Shown: in pieces, positions 24,178 through 35,462 of the stretch | Position numbering within the stretch: position 1 is the first letter of the stretch | Layout: each line of letters starts with the position of its first letter | Assembly (NCBI GenBank): GCA_949130495.1 | Contig: OX422218.1 | Coordinates: forward strand, 41,362,651 to 41,426,650 | Source of the DNA: Sambucus nigra | Taxonomy: Eukaryota > Streptophyta > Magnoliopsida > Dipsacales > Adoxaceae | Direction: 5' to 3' | Length of the DNA: 64,000 nt | Translations under genes and position numbers: made by a program | Notes under the pieces: model-generated | Told to the model about the DNA's origin: nothing | The model's database searches: none | Seen by the model: only the letters and a program-made list of their open reading frames with translations

Positions 24178-24592
24178 TGATTAAGGTGTCTCTTGAAGCA
24201 CAAAAAGGGACAAAGATTGTCAGGACCGGGTACGCCAATTGTTGACCGAGGGAGCGGAGTCCTACTCTATTAGCTCGGCGGGTACGATACGTTTCCACAG
24301 AAGACTTATTGTCCCAAACGAGGGAGATTTCAGATGTTTTGTCATGACTGAATCCCATGGTTTGAGATTTGCAGTACATCGAAGCGGGGACAAAATGTAC
24401 AAAGATATGCGCAATCAGTATTGGTGGGCCGATATGAAAAGAGACATTTCAGAGTTTATCTCCCATTGCGCCACTTGTCAATTGGTAAAGGTGGACCACC
24501 AGCGATCGACTGGATTGTATACCAGTGTGGAAATGGAAAATTATCTCAATGGATTTTATCACGGGACTGCCGACGTCGCAAATAGGTCTTGA
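24178..24592 (+). pseudogene. Tekay-like integrase zinc-finger part (family B)
   Basis: The frame 24239-24592 contains the integrase H2C2 zinc-binding module: HRSGDKMYKDMRNQYWWADM and then SEFISHCATCQLVKVDHQRS, with the two Cys of C-x-x-C intact. The N-terminal start is cut in the linker after RNase H at about 24178, so the 5' half of the element is missing. A frameshift near 24525 moves the reading into the next frame. Confidence 0.85.
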
Positions 24593-24968
24593 TTCTATTT
24601 GGGTTATTATTGACCGTTTGACCAAATTGGCACACTTCCTACCGGCGCGGACGAATTATAATAGGGCACGTTACGTCCATCTCTTTATAACAAAAATTGT
24701 GAAACTCCATGGGGTGCCTATCAATATAGTCTCAGATCGAGACAACATTTTTCTATCCCATTTTTGGCAAAGTTTCCAAGAGGTGATGGGGACCGAATTG
24801 AGATTGAGTACTTCGTACCATCCCCAAACTGATGGAAAAATGGAGAGAGTCAACTAAATGTTGGAGGATATGCTTCAAATGTGCGTGCTTGACTTTAAAG
24901 GACTATGGGAGCAATGCCTTAACTTGGTAGAATTTGCATATAATAATTTGTACTAATTCACAATAGGT
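24525..24968 (+). pseudogene. Tekay-like integrase catalytic core (family B)
   Basis: This frame continues from the zinc finger. MDFITGLPTSQIGLDSIWVI holds the first catalytic Asp, NIVSDRDNIFLSHFWQSF the second, and HPQTDGKMERVN the catalytic Glu. In-frame stops TAA at 24855 and about 24955 interrupt LEDMLQMCVLDFKGLWEQC and the YNN stretch. All three catalytic residues are still present despite the stops. It would integrate the element's cDNA. Confidence 0.88.
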
Positions 24969-25376
24969 ATGTCACCATATGAAGCATTGTTTGTCCGGCC
25001 GTGTAGATCACCTACTCATTGGTTGGAGGTAGGAGATAATAATCTCCTTGGACCTCAAATGATCCAAGATACCTCTCCGAAGATTGAGGTTATTCGAAAT
25101 TGCAATCGAATTACACAAGACCGTCAGAAGAGCTATGCCGACGTGAATCGAAGGCATGTGGAATTGGAAGTAGGGGACCAAGTTTTAGTGCGGGTATCCC
25201 CGATGAAGGGTATAATGCGATTCAGGAAGAAAGGCAAGCTTTCACCGTGCTATGTAGGCCCTTTTCCCGTTATTACAAAGGTAAGACGCGAAGCATATCA
25301 ACTAGATTTGCCGGAACGCCTACAACAGATTCACAACGTGTTTCAAGTCTCATCTTTAAAGAAGTATAGGAGGTGA
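24969..25376 (+). pseudogene. Tekay-like integrase C-terminal domain (family B)
   Basis: After the YEALFVRPCRSP block comes DRQKSYADVNRRHVELEVGD, then VSPMKGIMRFRKKGKLSPCY with VGPFPVI (GPY/F module) and LPERLQQIHNVFQVSSLKKY. A TAG-class stop ends the frame at about 25374, between integrase and chromodomain. It is the same arrangement as in family D. Confidence 0.88.
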
Positions 25377-25400
25377 GAGGGAGCTCATTGGTGCATTCCT

Positions 25401-25616
25401 TTGGATGATATCGAGTTAAAACCCAATTTTTCATATGAGGAACAACCCATTGGTATTTTAGATCATGGAGAGCGTAGGCTATGGTCGAAGGTGGTGCCCT
25501 TGGTTCACGTCCAATGGGGACACCCCCATCCCGACGAATCAACTTGGGAGAGTGAGGACGATATTCGAGAGAAGTACCCACACCTATTTTTAGAAGGTAC
25601 GCTAGAATTTTGAGGC
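25401..25616 (+). pseudogene. Chromodomain of Tekay-like element (family B)
   Basis: FSYEEQPIGILDHGERRLWS, then KVVPLVHVQWGHPHPDESTW and DIREKYPHLF, ending at a stop near 25611. This is the chromodomain at the end of chromovirus pol; it is open over its whole length. Sister pieces occur in family D (6749-7033) and element E. Confidence 0.85.
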
Positions 25617-25630
25617 CAAAATTCCCTTTT

Positions 25631-25641
25631 AAGGGGGGGAG
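25631..25641 (+). other. Polypurine tract, family B
   Basis: AAGGGGGGGAG two bases before the LTR start TGTAATACCCC. Confidence 0.9.
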
Positions 25642-26161
25642 TATGTAATACCCCTTATTTTTGAGTAAATATTTTTATATTAATTTGCCTTGTGGGTTAA
25701 TTATATAAAATAAAAAAAAGCGGAGTAAATTTTACTTTAATTGATTTAGGAGATAATATTTACCGAGTTTTGCATATTTACTGTTAAGCAGATGTAAATA
25801 GCATCATATTATGTTTTGTTACGTCGTTGTGCTTTAAGCGACAGTTATGACTTATATTCCAAGTGGATCATTATTAATGAATTAATATGACGTTGGAACA
25901 TGAAATAATTTATGATATCCTGGATGCTAATTTAGAGGGCGCGGTTAGTCCACAAATGGTTGAGATAGTCAAAATAAGTACCAAGTTCTATTCTTGGGTT
26001 CCGGGTACTTTTGACCGGTTATGACTTAATTATGTTGTTTCGAGTCATTTTAATTGTGTAGTAGAATTTAATATTGGACTTAATGTATTTGGGGCATTTT
26101 GGGGTATTTAGTCTTGCAAGATCACTTTGTATCTCATATTGTTCCTAAACCTAAAGAGAGC

Positions 26162-26162
<1 letters not shown>

Positions 26163-26222
<60 letters not shown>
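26163..26222. repeat. (AG)30 microsatellite
   Basis: A pure AG run in the predicted transcribed leader of LTR B, followed by CTTGGGAGAAAAGAGGAG, a sequence also present in LTR C on the minus strand near 47.4 kb. Confidence 0.97.
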
Positions 26223-26225
<3 letters not shown>

Positions 26226-26303
26226 TTGGGAGAAAAGAGGAGATTTGATATTGTTGACTTGAAATCGTTTAAACAATCAAGAATCCAATACTAAAAACTT
26301 GAG

Positions 26304-27906
26304 GCAAGTTTCTAACTTGCAATAATGTATGATTTAGGGTGGATAATTTGTATAGATAGTTGTGTTTTTAGAGATTTAAACCATTTATGGGTTTTGATGA
26401 CTTTTGGTGTTTAAACCCTTAGATTTTGACTTTTATATATTTGAGTTGATTATATTAGTTTGTTATTGTGTAGGACTAATTGGGTGAATTCGTTATATGA
26501 TGAGGTTAAGATAAGTGGAAGAAAATAGGTTTAGAGATTTAGGTTTTGTAAGAAAAAATGGGGGTTGGCCATGGGATTTGGTGCGATCGATCGACCGCGG
26601 TCCAGAGCCCGATCGACTGGGCATAAAGAGAAAAGCCTACTGCTTCTCTGAAAAGTCAAATTTTTCTATCGCGGTCGACAGTGGTCCAAAGTACGGTCGA
26701 CGGGCCTTAAGGGAAGATCTTACTGCTTTTCTTACAAGGCCAATTCCAAGAGGGCGGTTGACTGGGGGTCAGGGACCAGTCGACCAGTACCCTGTTTTTA
26801 AACCTGAAATTTTAGATATTTTCTACTCCTTTATTTTAAGGATTAAGGATTATAAACCTTCTTTTATGAAGTAAAATAGAGTATTAGAGTTTTGTAGTAG
26901 GCGAATCAATAACCTAGGTTAGAAAACGAGTGTTCGGGCTTATGTCGTGGGTTAATTGATTAATTAATAGATGGAATTAAGTGTCCTTTTCATTTATTAA
27001 TCTCGTCTAAGACTAGGGGAAAGTAGGGTTATATTGTTTGGTACTTTAGAGATTTGTATGAGGTAAACTATACATGGTGGCTTATAGGGTTGTCGTTAAT
27101 TCTCGGAGACTAGTATGGGGACAATCAAACATTGTGGTTTAGGTCATAAAACACATATGGTACTAGAAATAATAAAAAGCACAATTTAATTTCGCTTATC
27201 TTGTGATTTATGACTTGCATATACATACCTCTATAAATGCTATCGTAAGGGAAGTCACGCGAATGAGGTGAAGTCCCCTGACTAGTGAATGTACGGTGAG
27301 TATAGTCCTCAGCCATATGACCGGTGGTTATATTGTGGTGCCTTTTTATTCGGAGTGAGGTAATTCCGGTTATGGTTATGACTCACTATCGAAGGTATAT
27401 GGCCTCTTCCAATGTGACGCGATTTAGGGTGCCCAGGTGGTCTTGGTTTTAGACCCTGGAAGGTGTTAGCTATTTAGGGACGCATCCAGTGGGGTGACTC
27501 CCAGAAGGATGGTCTTAGAATCATTATATTTTTATTGTAACTATTATCACGAATATGGCATTTCATAAATGGCTAATGCATTTATGAATGAACTGTATGG
27601 AATAAGTTTCCTAATGAGGAATGGACTTCTGAAGTCGTGTTTTACAAAACTGTATTGAAGCATATTAAAATGTAAATTAGTTATTTCTCTTACACTGATG
27701 TATAGTTTCACACTATAAGTGATATTGTGCTAGGATGTGCACTTAGATAAGAGGTGAGGATTATTCTTATTGTGAATAGCGACTTAAACTTGTTTATGAT
27801 GTTAGCATTCATAACTTTTATGCATTTTATTCACACATATATCATATCTACCGCGCCCTGACTCGTTTACATTTATTTGTTTTGTGTGGATCCTATTTAT
27901 GCTCAG
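26304..27906 (+). other. Intron-like segment in LTR B (GC donor, CAG acceptor)
   Basis: Donor context is CTTGAG then GCAAGTTTCT, the exact GC-AG donor consensus. Acceptor context is ATTTATGCTCAG then GTGCTCCGCCG, with CCCTGACTCG (CTGAC branch-point-like) about 50 nt upstream and T-rich sequence between. Length 1,603 bp. Splicing is inferred; matching sites occur in LTRs A, C and E. Confidence 0.5.
26584..26788. repeat. Three-unit GGTCGACC-like dyad array in LTR B
   Basis: Three units about 85 bp apart, each with two dyads around a GTCCAGAG-type spacer: GATCGATCGACC...GATCGACTGG; GCGGTCGACAG...CGGTCGACGG; GCGGTTGACTG...CAGTCGACCAG. Spacers between units also repeat TTACTGCTTTTC-like words. 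Confidence 0.85.
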
Positions 27907-28401
27907 GTGCTCCGCCGTAAGGATGCCCGTGTTAACCTATCCTTCTCAGTGTCTGGGAGCTACAATATTTTTGCGGATGTTGTAGGATTTTTTCTATAGA
28001 TGCATCCATCTTTTGTATAATCTATTTATGATCAGTCTGTACACTCGAGCGTGTTGCCCATGTTTTTTATTTGCATATATTGTGATCTTTAACTGTAATA
28101 CTTGGTGTAACTTGTTTGTACAAGTCTGTTAACCGACAAATTATTCGGTTGTTATTTGTAGATTGATTGTTAAACTGTTACATGTCCCAATCTATATATC
28201 CACATTTTTTTCAAAATGGATTGTTGAAATGGTCTTTATTAAACTTGCAAATTTAATTGGCATCCGTTTTCTAAAATAATTTTTGGTTATCTCGTATTAT
28301 TATTATCATGATAGTAATGTTAAGAATGGACCATCTATGATTCTTGTATTTGTTGGAGTACCTGGCTGGCCACCTCTTATTTTAATAAGTGGGGTGTCAC
28401 A

Positions 28402-29039
28402 CCTATATCTCATCGTTGTACTTGTATTGTCTCACAAGTTCCTAAAAAATGAAATTCCAATTGTGGCTTCTCCCATTGTCAGTAGACAAAAAGAAGTTTA
28501 AATCCTCTCCAAATAGGTTGCGCCCAAACATTTAGGCTAATACTTCCTCTAAAACTCATAGGGATTGCATGGATGAGATGTACAGTTTGAGATGGACCGT
28601 CGGTGGTCTAATTTTGATAGAATTTAGGATTTTTACCATCTTGAATTTATCTGGTAGTCTGGCATTGGGGTAGAAGGATAGACGTTGAATGTCTTTAACT
28701 CGGTAGGTCGAAGCTGCTAAAAGTTCTATTGGAGCGTTTGGAAAACCATTATAAGGCCACCAATATCCATTGAAACATTTGTCGTATTATTGATGACTGT
28801 TATTTCCATTGTCATAGATTGAGGGTTATTTGTAACTTGTATCATTGCTGGAGGAGGTAAGACATTGGTAGGGAGCAAATTTTCTTGCTGAACCTCCATA
28901 TTCTCTGATTGATTTTAGAGGGAGGTCTGCTCCTAACATAAGTTTGAATTTCACTCCTTATAGCTGTCAGGATAGCCATGTTGTTGGATAATGACACATT
29001 TTCCTCGTTCAGCATGTTGTCGGGGTTATAAGATACCAA
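28402..29039 (-). pseudogene. Tat/Ogre-type gag N-terminal half, decayed
   Basis: On the minus strand a 65-codon frame (28842-29039) is followed by broken frames with LPDKFKMVKI and HLKLYISSMQ, matching the P-P-K-F-K-x-P and H-L-x-M-Y-x-x-x-M blocks of Tat gag, then ELVRQYKYNDEI, matching the block normally followed by P-x-R-T-x-L. Homology ends exactly at the LTR-B boundary, so the family-B element was inserted into this gag. The rest of gag is not found on the other side, where copia now lies. The protein would form the particle shell. Confidence 0.65.
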
Positions 29040-30150
29040 ATGTTAAGAAATACGACTTTCATCCATTGGCAAAGACAATAATTGAAAGTCTACACGTGGT
29101 TGAAAAATTAAGATTACTTATCTTAAGTCCATCTTAAGAGAATTGATCATGATTTTATCCATAACATATATTTGATCTTTTTGGGGTGAGTCGAGTAATG
29201 ACCCCTTTCCTACTTTACTCCTCACTTGGTTTGCATACCCTTGTTTGGAGCGGTAAAATTTGAGTATCTTTTTTTGAATCCTAGACTTCCACCCTTGGAT
29301 TATTTATTTGGTTGTGTCCTAGAGTTCCATTGTATAAGATTATGTAAGAATTTTCACATAGTTAGGATCCCTTCTTCGTCTATGACTCCATATGGTATAC
29401 CATAGGTGTATGTGTAAGAGGGACATTTTGATATACCTGAATGTATATAAATTGAGCCTCCCATTATAACTCGTGGAGATAGTACATGGGCAAGACGACT
29501 CGATATACTCGAGGTACGTGTGTAATGTTGATCGAGAACATATCACTCTATATACATCGAGGGTTAGTGTCCAATAAGAGTGGAAACTATCGATGGAACT
29601 TGTGTTATTTATACCCAAGACCATGGCTAGATTTCCCATGGTAATGATGCACTTACTGATATGCAAATGTTATGCTCATGATGTAATGTTCGTCCTCTTT
29701 GGAAATTCTTTTATTTTATGGCAAGAGACATTTTTAGTTGAGATTATTCCATATACTGACATACATGTCACAAACAAGTCTCAAGGGATGGCTAGGGTGT
29801 AATCTTATCCATACGAGAGCATGCATTACCACTGTTATTCTACTTAGTCGGGTATTTTGAAAATAATTATAATTAATGACAATGAATAGTATATATATGA
29901 ATGTACAGTAATAACATGCTGAATGAAAATAAAGATCTACATTAAATTGAGTTCAGTCATCTTCTGAAACTTTTTCCCCAATCGATATGCAACTATAAAA
30001 CCCAAGAATCCGAGGCCATGCATATGTCTCATACCACTCCGCGCATTATCGTGCATACTTTTAGGATGCAAATGTGATGGATAGGTATCACATGCCGTGA
30101 TGCATAATCGTTGCATTATCCTCTTTAAAAATAGTGGAGTCTCTAGTCTA
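29040..30150 (-). other. Leader region of Tat/Ogre-type element
   Basis: No coding match. Near 30120-30150 the minus strand reads GAGACTCCACT with an AAAGAGG tail, resembling the G-C-G-A-C-T-C-C-A-C-T sequence commonly found just inside the 5' LTR of Tat elements. The long untranslated leader is typical for that lineage. I could not fix a primer-binding site. Confidence 0.4.
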
Positions 30151-31681
30151 CTTTGTCGAAAATAGATAAAAGAAGATGCAATCCTCGATAAAAACCATGT
30201 GATGGCATATGATCTACGCGTTTAACTAGAGTGTCAAAGGTCTGAGGATTGGGTTAAGAATTAGGAATGTGTTAATCCCTCGCTTTGCGTCTCAAATGTC
30301 GATCAAAATTGTGTTTATAACATGTTATTGTGTGAACGAAATAATAAAGTGAAAATAGTTTATATTTATGAAAACCATGCAGTGGAGTAAGGATGTTTGT
30401 TTTGAAAATATAGACAAAGGATAAATATGTACTCGCACGAAGAGATTCAAATTCCATGTATTTTTGAAAGGGACAAAGAGGGATTATACCACCTTTAAAG
30501 GCTATATGCGAGAGATCTGAACACTCTTTGATGTCTTAAATTCTTATTAAAGGAAGATAAGTCAATATATGAAAGTGTAATGAACTTTGTGTTCATGAAA
30601 GATGCTTTGATGAAAGGGATTCACTCGTAAAACCTCTTTGATGGAGAAAGAGTGTTGAGACTTCCAACACTAATAAAAAAATAATAGGTAGAATGTGTTT
30701 TAGAGTTCGTATTTCTCTGACATGCCTACCGTAGGTAGGAACAAAGCGAACGTAGTTTAGACATCGCCCTTGGAGAGAAATTAATAGAATTGGATCATGG
30801 AAACACATAAAAATCATTTAGGTTGGTGTTGCAGCACAACACCACCCTCTTATATCAAGACTCTTGAATACAAGAGTGAGGACATGTGATATTTTCCATT
30901 TGGGTAGATTTTCGACTTAGGATCAACTCTTTTTGGACAGTGATCTGAGGTTAGATTTAAGAAAAATACCTTTAAAAGAAGAAAAAGGTAAGAAAGGGGA
31001 AAAAGTTTTTTGGATCATAATGGGAATTAAATACGAAAAAAAAATCTAGATCTATAAGTTAAACTTCTAAATGCATTCTTTAGAGAAGGTTTGGAGCGAA
31101 TTAAAGAGAGTTTTGAGGTTTTACGGGAAGAAAGTGCTTCTGGGAAAATATCACTACATTTATGTTGCAAAGTTAATTCCCCCGACCAGTTGGTGGAGGC
31201 CTCCTTTTATAGGAAGAAAAATCGGATGTATAACTGATCGGTCTAGGGTGTTGTGTTCTCCTCAAAAATCAGTCAAGTCTGTCTCACCATGGGATTTTGG
31301 GGTACTTTTTGGTTTGGTACTGACTTGTGTGGTTTTGTGATTTTTTTATGGCTTTTCGTCACTAAGGAATGTCTTGGGGAGTTTGAATCAGTCTTCGCAC
31401 CTTGAGAGGATTTGGCACATGATTATCTTTGTGGAACAGAATAGGGTGTCTATAAAAATGAGTATGGGGACTTCAAGAATACTAGGTATGTCTCCTAGCA
31501 AGGGAAGCATAACCCATCTAATGGTACCAAATGAAATAAATTCCCCTATAAAGTGTTTTAATAGAACTTTAGGAATTAAACCCATTATCTTGAGCAATGT
31601 TCAATAGATAATATAACAAATTCAAGTATATGAATAACAACACCGTTTATCAATGTTTTATAATTTCAAAGTATAAAGAAC
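30151..31681 (-). repeat. Probable 5' LTR of Tat/Ogre-type element
   Basis: It lies upstream (minus sense) of the Tat leader and gag, and holds a clean TATA box with downstream GAGGGATTAACACATTCC and CTTAACCCAATCC, which resemble the transcribed part of Tat LTRs. Boundaries are not determined; a second copy is not in the window. The right limit given is the target site of element E. Confidence 0.4.
31203..31211 (-). promoter_or_regulatory. TATA box of the Tat-type LTR
   Basis: TATAAAAGG on the minus strand, followed by AGGCCTCC. Transcription would start near 31.17 kb and run leftwards through leader and gag. Confidence 0.6.
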
Positions 31682-31686
31682 TATCT
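31682..31686. repeat. Target duplication TATCT (left) of element E
   Basis: TATCT directly precedes the LTR end and is repeated exactly at 53956-53960, after the other LTR. Confidence 0.95.
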
Positions 31687-32096
31687 TGTCACACCCTAAA
31701 CCCAAATATATTCTAATCATATCATTAATTTTATGATTAAATCATAATCTTCAGTCCATTTGAAATATAATTCATTTATCAATATTTTTTTTGTACAATA
31801 AATATAATCGTGTTCTTTGTACCATAACGTAATTAACATCGGAGTCATAATTAAACGAACATGCTATGCTACGATTGACTATGATTAAATATTATAATCA
31901 TCAAATGAACCCATGCTAACTCAATATATAAGTTGTGCGAGTGTAGTAAAACCTCAGTGTGATAATGACAAAATCCCCAGATCCTTCTAACGGTGCAACT
32001 CTCAAATTACCGATCATATGATATCCTAACTGGCAGCGTACAAACCTGAAAATGTTAAAATATAAACCATAAGCATTAAGCTTAGTGAGGTACTCC

Positions 32097-32400
32097 TTCC
32101 CTGAAATTAAATAACAGTTCTTTATCAAATATGTGGATATAAAATCCAAATAATCCTGCCCTGCTATGAAATAGCAATATTATATCAAATCTCTAGATAT
32201 AAAATCCAAACAATCCTTTCGTACAATGAAATGACAATTCTATATCAAATATGTGTATATATAATCCCAATAATACTGCCTTTCTATGAAATAACAGTTT
32301 TTATCAAATCAGTGGATATGAAATCCAAACAATCTTGGCCTGCACGAAATAACAGTTTTATATCAAATCTGTGGATATGAAATCCAAACAATCCTGCCCG
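32097..32400. repeat. Five tandem 60-bp repeats, LTR E copy 1
   Basis: Units contain TATATCAAAT, TGGATATGAAATCC and CAATCCTGCC. The same array is at 51797-52100. Unit length of 60 leaves frames open, which creates spurious reading frames. Confidence 0.85.
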
Positions 32401-32439
32401 TTGGCAATAACAAATCCTGAAACATAAGTTCCAACAAAT

Positions 32440-32725
32440 CCTTGTCATAAGACAAATCAAATTATTGGATCTTCGTCTAATTCCAATCCTTCATCATAAG
32501 ATCCAAACAAATCCCGAATATTTTAATATCCAAACAAATACTAAATACCGAAGTATTCAAACCAATCCTGGATCATAAGACCCAAACAAATCTTGGATAT
32601 TTTAGTATCCAAACAAATCCTAAATACTGAAGTATTCAAACCAATCCTGGATCATAGTACCCAAAAAAATCGTGGATATTTTAATATCCAAACAAATCCT
32701 GAATACAAAAGTATTCAAACAAATC
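32440..32725. repeat. Dyad array, LTR E copy 1
   Basis: Alternating dyads GGATATTTTAATATCC, GAATACNNNAGTATTC-type and GGATCATAAGAYCC separated by CAAACAAATCC-like spacers. It aligns with 52190-52425. Confidence 0.85.
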
Positions 32726-32827
32726 TGCTCTTAGAGCCATATTCACATTTATATATGAAACAAATTGTAAGTACACTCACCTTAGAGATTTAATCTTCCC
32801 TTTACTTTATCCGGTATTTTTCCAGTC

Positions 32828-32832
32828 GGTTC
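32828..32832. repeat. Target duplication GGTTC (left) of element A
   Basis: GGTTC precedes the LTR start; the partner at 43401-43405 is GGTTA (one substitution). The undisturbed site GGTTC followed by TTCTTCT is at 52536-52540 in the other LTR of E. Confidence 0.93.
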
Positions 32833-33693
32833 TGTAATACCCCGTATTTTTGTGGCTTTTAAATTTAGGGATTTATTAAATTTAATTGAGATAAATTAAT
32901 TTAATTTTAATCAGGATTGTTGTTTTAAATATTTACTAGCGTGACGAGAGTTAGTAATTATTCGAAATTTGTTATTTGTTGAATGTTACTGAATGAGTAT
33001 AGTAATATATGAGTTTTATTTTATAATATTGTCACGTGTGAATGAAATGGCAATTATGGAAATTTAAGTCGGGACACGCCCGTGTCGTGTCGGGACTAAA
33101 CGTTGATTAATAAAAGTAAATAAATTATAACTTGCTCGTATGGTCATTTTGAGTGCGCCAACGTGTCTGGAAGGGTCGAGATAGTTAAAAAATTGTACCC
33201 GGGGGTTCAGTTTGGGTCTCGGGGTGTTTTTAGTCCTAATTAGTACCCCGGGAGGGCGTTTTGGACATTTCGTAACTATGGGTAATTAAACCCACAAATT
33301 TGCAAGGGTTACATCAGATGTTAAGTGTCATCTTTTATGGTTAACACAACCTAAAACTAATGACAGACATTGGAGAGGAAGAGGAGATGCTCTCCAAGAG
33401 TTGTAGGCCAAAGAACACCTCCGATTTCACCGCCGTCACTGCCAAATGGTAGATCGCGCAACGAGGATCTTGATCACACCAAAAATTAGGGTTCTTGAGA
33501 CTTATAAAGATTTTTGCCCTGATATCTTGTTATAGATGATGAAAATTCGCATGTGTTACGTAGGATATTGTTTATATGGATATACAACACGTATAGTATA
33601 ATTGTTGGGAGTTTAGGACTGAAACATGATGATTTGGAGGAGTTTGGGGTAACAATTCCGTAACTGGGTTTTCTGCAGTTTCGCCATAACTGC

Positions 33694-33769
33694 TTGATCG
33701 ATCGATCGAGCCCAGAGGATCGATCGATCGATAGATCGATCGATCAACCCCCTTTCATCGATCGATAGA
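33694..33769. repeat. GATCGATC palindrome array, 5' LTR of A
   Basis: Runs of ATCGATCGATCG with spacers GCCCAGAG and AACCCCCTTTC. It is longer than the equivalent at 41478-41511. Confidence 0.9.
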
Positions 33770-34557
33770 CCCCTCCTGGAAATTTGCACTTTTGCTCGTG
33801 TTAGCTTAATCTGATTTTATGCATAGTAAAACTTGATTAGGGTTGCTAGAACATAATGGAACATAAAAAGGACCAGTAGGGTCAAGATAAATCCCGTTAA
33901 GTGGGACCTTAATATGAAGCGAAATAAAGGGGTAAATGGGGAGACATTCATACTTTAGAAATCATAAGTGCATTGATTGAATAATCAAAATGTCTAAAAA
34001 TGAGGATTATAAGGCGAGTGAGGGCCTACTGAAAGTGTACTTGGTTAAAGAGAATACTTCGAGAGACGAGAAGTGGGTTTAGAATAACTTAATTACGAGA
34101 ATAAAAGGAATGAGTCCGTTACATGAGATAATTGAGTAAAATGTGTAATAACGGATAATGATATATATGGGTCATGAGAATACCTAATTTAATAATGTGG
34201 ATGTGAATACATATTTATATATATGACGGTGTGATTGTGCATATATTATTTCTGTGTAAAAATCATACCCGGGCTACTTGCTATCACGGGGGTTTACACG
34301 CTGGGACATTCTTATCTCGATGTGACTTTATGGGGGATATTAACTCGTACCCTAGAAGATAGATATCCTTGGTATAAGCTATCTGATCGATGGTCAGACG
34401 GTCCTAAGAGACGTGTGGGTATGTACTGACCTCTTAGAGACATGGAACTATGCTTCGCCTTCATTTGTATGTGTTTGTGTTAATGTAGTTCGAGAGTGAT
34501 TCTGAACTAGCATTTCCCTAATTATGTGTGATACAGGGACTTGATAGCAGAGTACGC

Positions 34558-34735
34558 CAGCACCATAGTTTTTATGTGGGGTGCCGTTAGTATATATATA
34601 ATTTATGAGTGATTGGTATATATATACTTATATATGGAAGTCTAGCACCATAGTTTTTATGTGGGTTGCTGTTTGTATATATATTATATGAGTAATTAAT
34701 ATATATACGTGTATCTATATGAGAACTTTATACTG
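34558..34735. repeat. Tandem duplication in LTR A
   Basis: AGCACCATAGTTTTTATGTG occurs twice, about 87 bp apart, followed by TA-rich sequence. The same duplication is in the 3' LTR (42300-42480), so it predates insertion. The solo LTR at 16676 has one copy. Confidence 0.85.
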
Positions 34736-35462
34736 AGTAAAATAGTAGTTAAGTAAAGTATGAAATTCATCAACTTCGCTGTAAGTATTCGGAAACGTTA
34801 TAAGAATACAGAATTATTCTAAAACAACGTAAGGAATCTTGAAGAGATAGTTTTCAAAAGCGAATGTCAGAACATTTATTTCACGTGTTAAGACTTATGG
34901 AGAATAAGTTAGAGAGATATACGGGGTTTATTAGTACGATAGACGTGCACACTAGATGAGAGGTGAGAATTCTCAAGTGAGTGTCGCATACTAATATGAC
35001 CGTTGCATTAGCCGGTAAGCATTTTAAATACTTGCTAAACTATTTTTAAAACTTCTTTACATTCGGGCTCTGACCCGTTTGTTGTTATCTCTTCTTTCTT
35101 GTGTATATATATATATGTGTGTATTACAGGTGCCTAGCCACAGGGGCGTCTTACTTAGGATTCTTTGGATGGAACGCGCTGTAGCTTTTGGGGGAGTTAC
35201 ATGCCATTGCTTAGACGACCTCATTGTTGACTCTATTTCTAGTTCAGCTTTATCCAGTGGGGGCATGTGTCGCCCATTTCCATTATTTAGTTGTTATTGT
35301 CAGAGATTGTAATTCTTTTAATTTCAGTATCTTTATTTCGGGATTTGTTACTGTCAGGATGTTTTCCTTTAGTGTTTTAAATGTTGGGATTTATGATTTA
35401 TTGTTAAACTCTTGAATGTTCATTTTTTATTCTCATACTTAATGTGTGACTCTTAAAATGTT

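Larger units (their letters stand above)
25644..28401 (+). mobile_element. 3' LTR of Tekay-like element, family B (2,758 bp)
   Basis: It runs from TGTAATACCCCTTATTT to AAGTGGGGTGTCACA, the same ends as family A. Near the end GTTAAGAATGGACCATCT matches the family-A segment GCTAAGAATGGACCAACT. Inside are a GA microsatellite leader, an intron-like segment and a three-unit dyad array. The upstream half of the element and the other LTR are missing. The next five bases are CCTAT; without the 5' end a target duplication cannot be tested. Confidence 0.93.
31687..32827 (-). repeat. 3' LTR of element E, left segment
   Basis: It starts TGTCACACCCTAAACCC and aligns with 51385-52535. It contains the intron-like acceptor (AG end at 32046), five 60-bp tandem repeats and a dyad array. 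It is broken off at the insertion of element A, with GGTTC as duplicated target. Confidence 0.95.
32833..35462 (+). repeat. 5' LTR of element A, truncated
   Basis: It starts TGTAATACCCCGTATTTTTG and follows the 3' LTR until GACTCTTAAAATG (35460); the last about 200 bp, present at 43200-43400, are missing. An internal deletion of about 260 bp near 33480 (between A-rich microhomologies) removed the donor side of the intron-like segment. The acceptor TATTACAG ending at 35129 is kept. Confidence 0.93.

Noticed and set aside
29340..29666. 108-codon minus-strand frame as a gene
   Set aside because: It lies in the Tat leader, has no motif and is probably open by chance.
34235..34429. 64-codon frame also present at 41976-42170
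   Set aside because: It appears conserved only because both lie in the two LTRs of element A; changes between the copies hit all codon positions alike and the protein has no motif.
35079..35415. Open frames around the acceptor of LTR A, repeated at 42840-43152
   Set aside because: Same reason: LTR duplicates, no domain, and overlapping frames on both strands.
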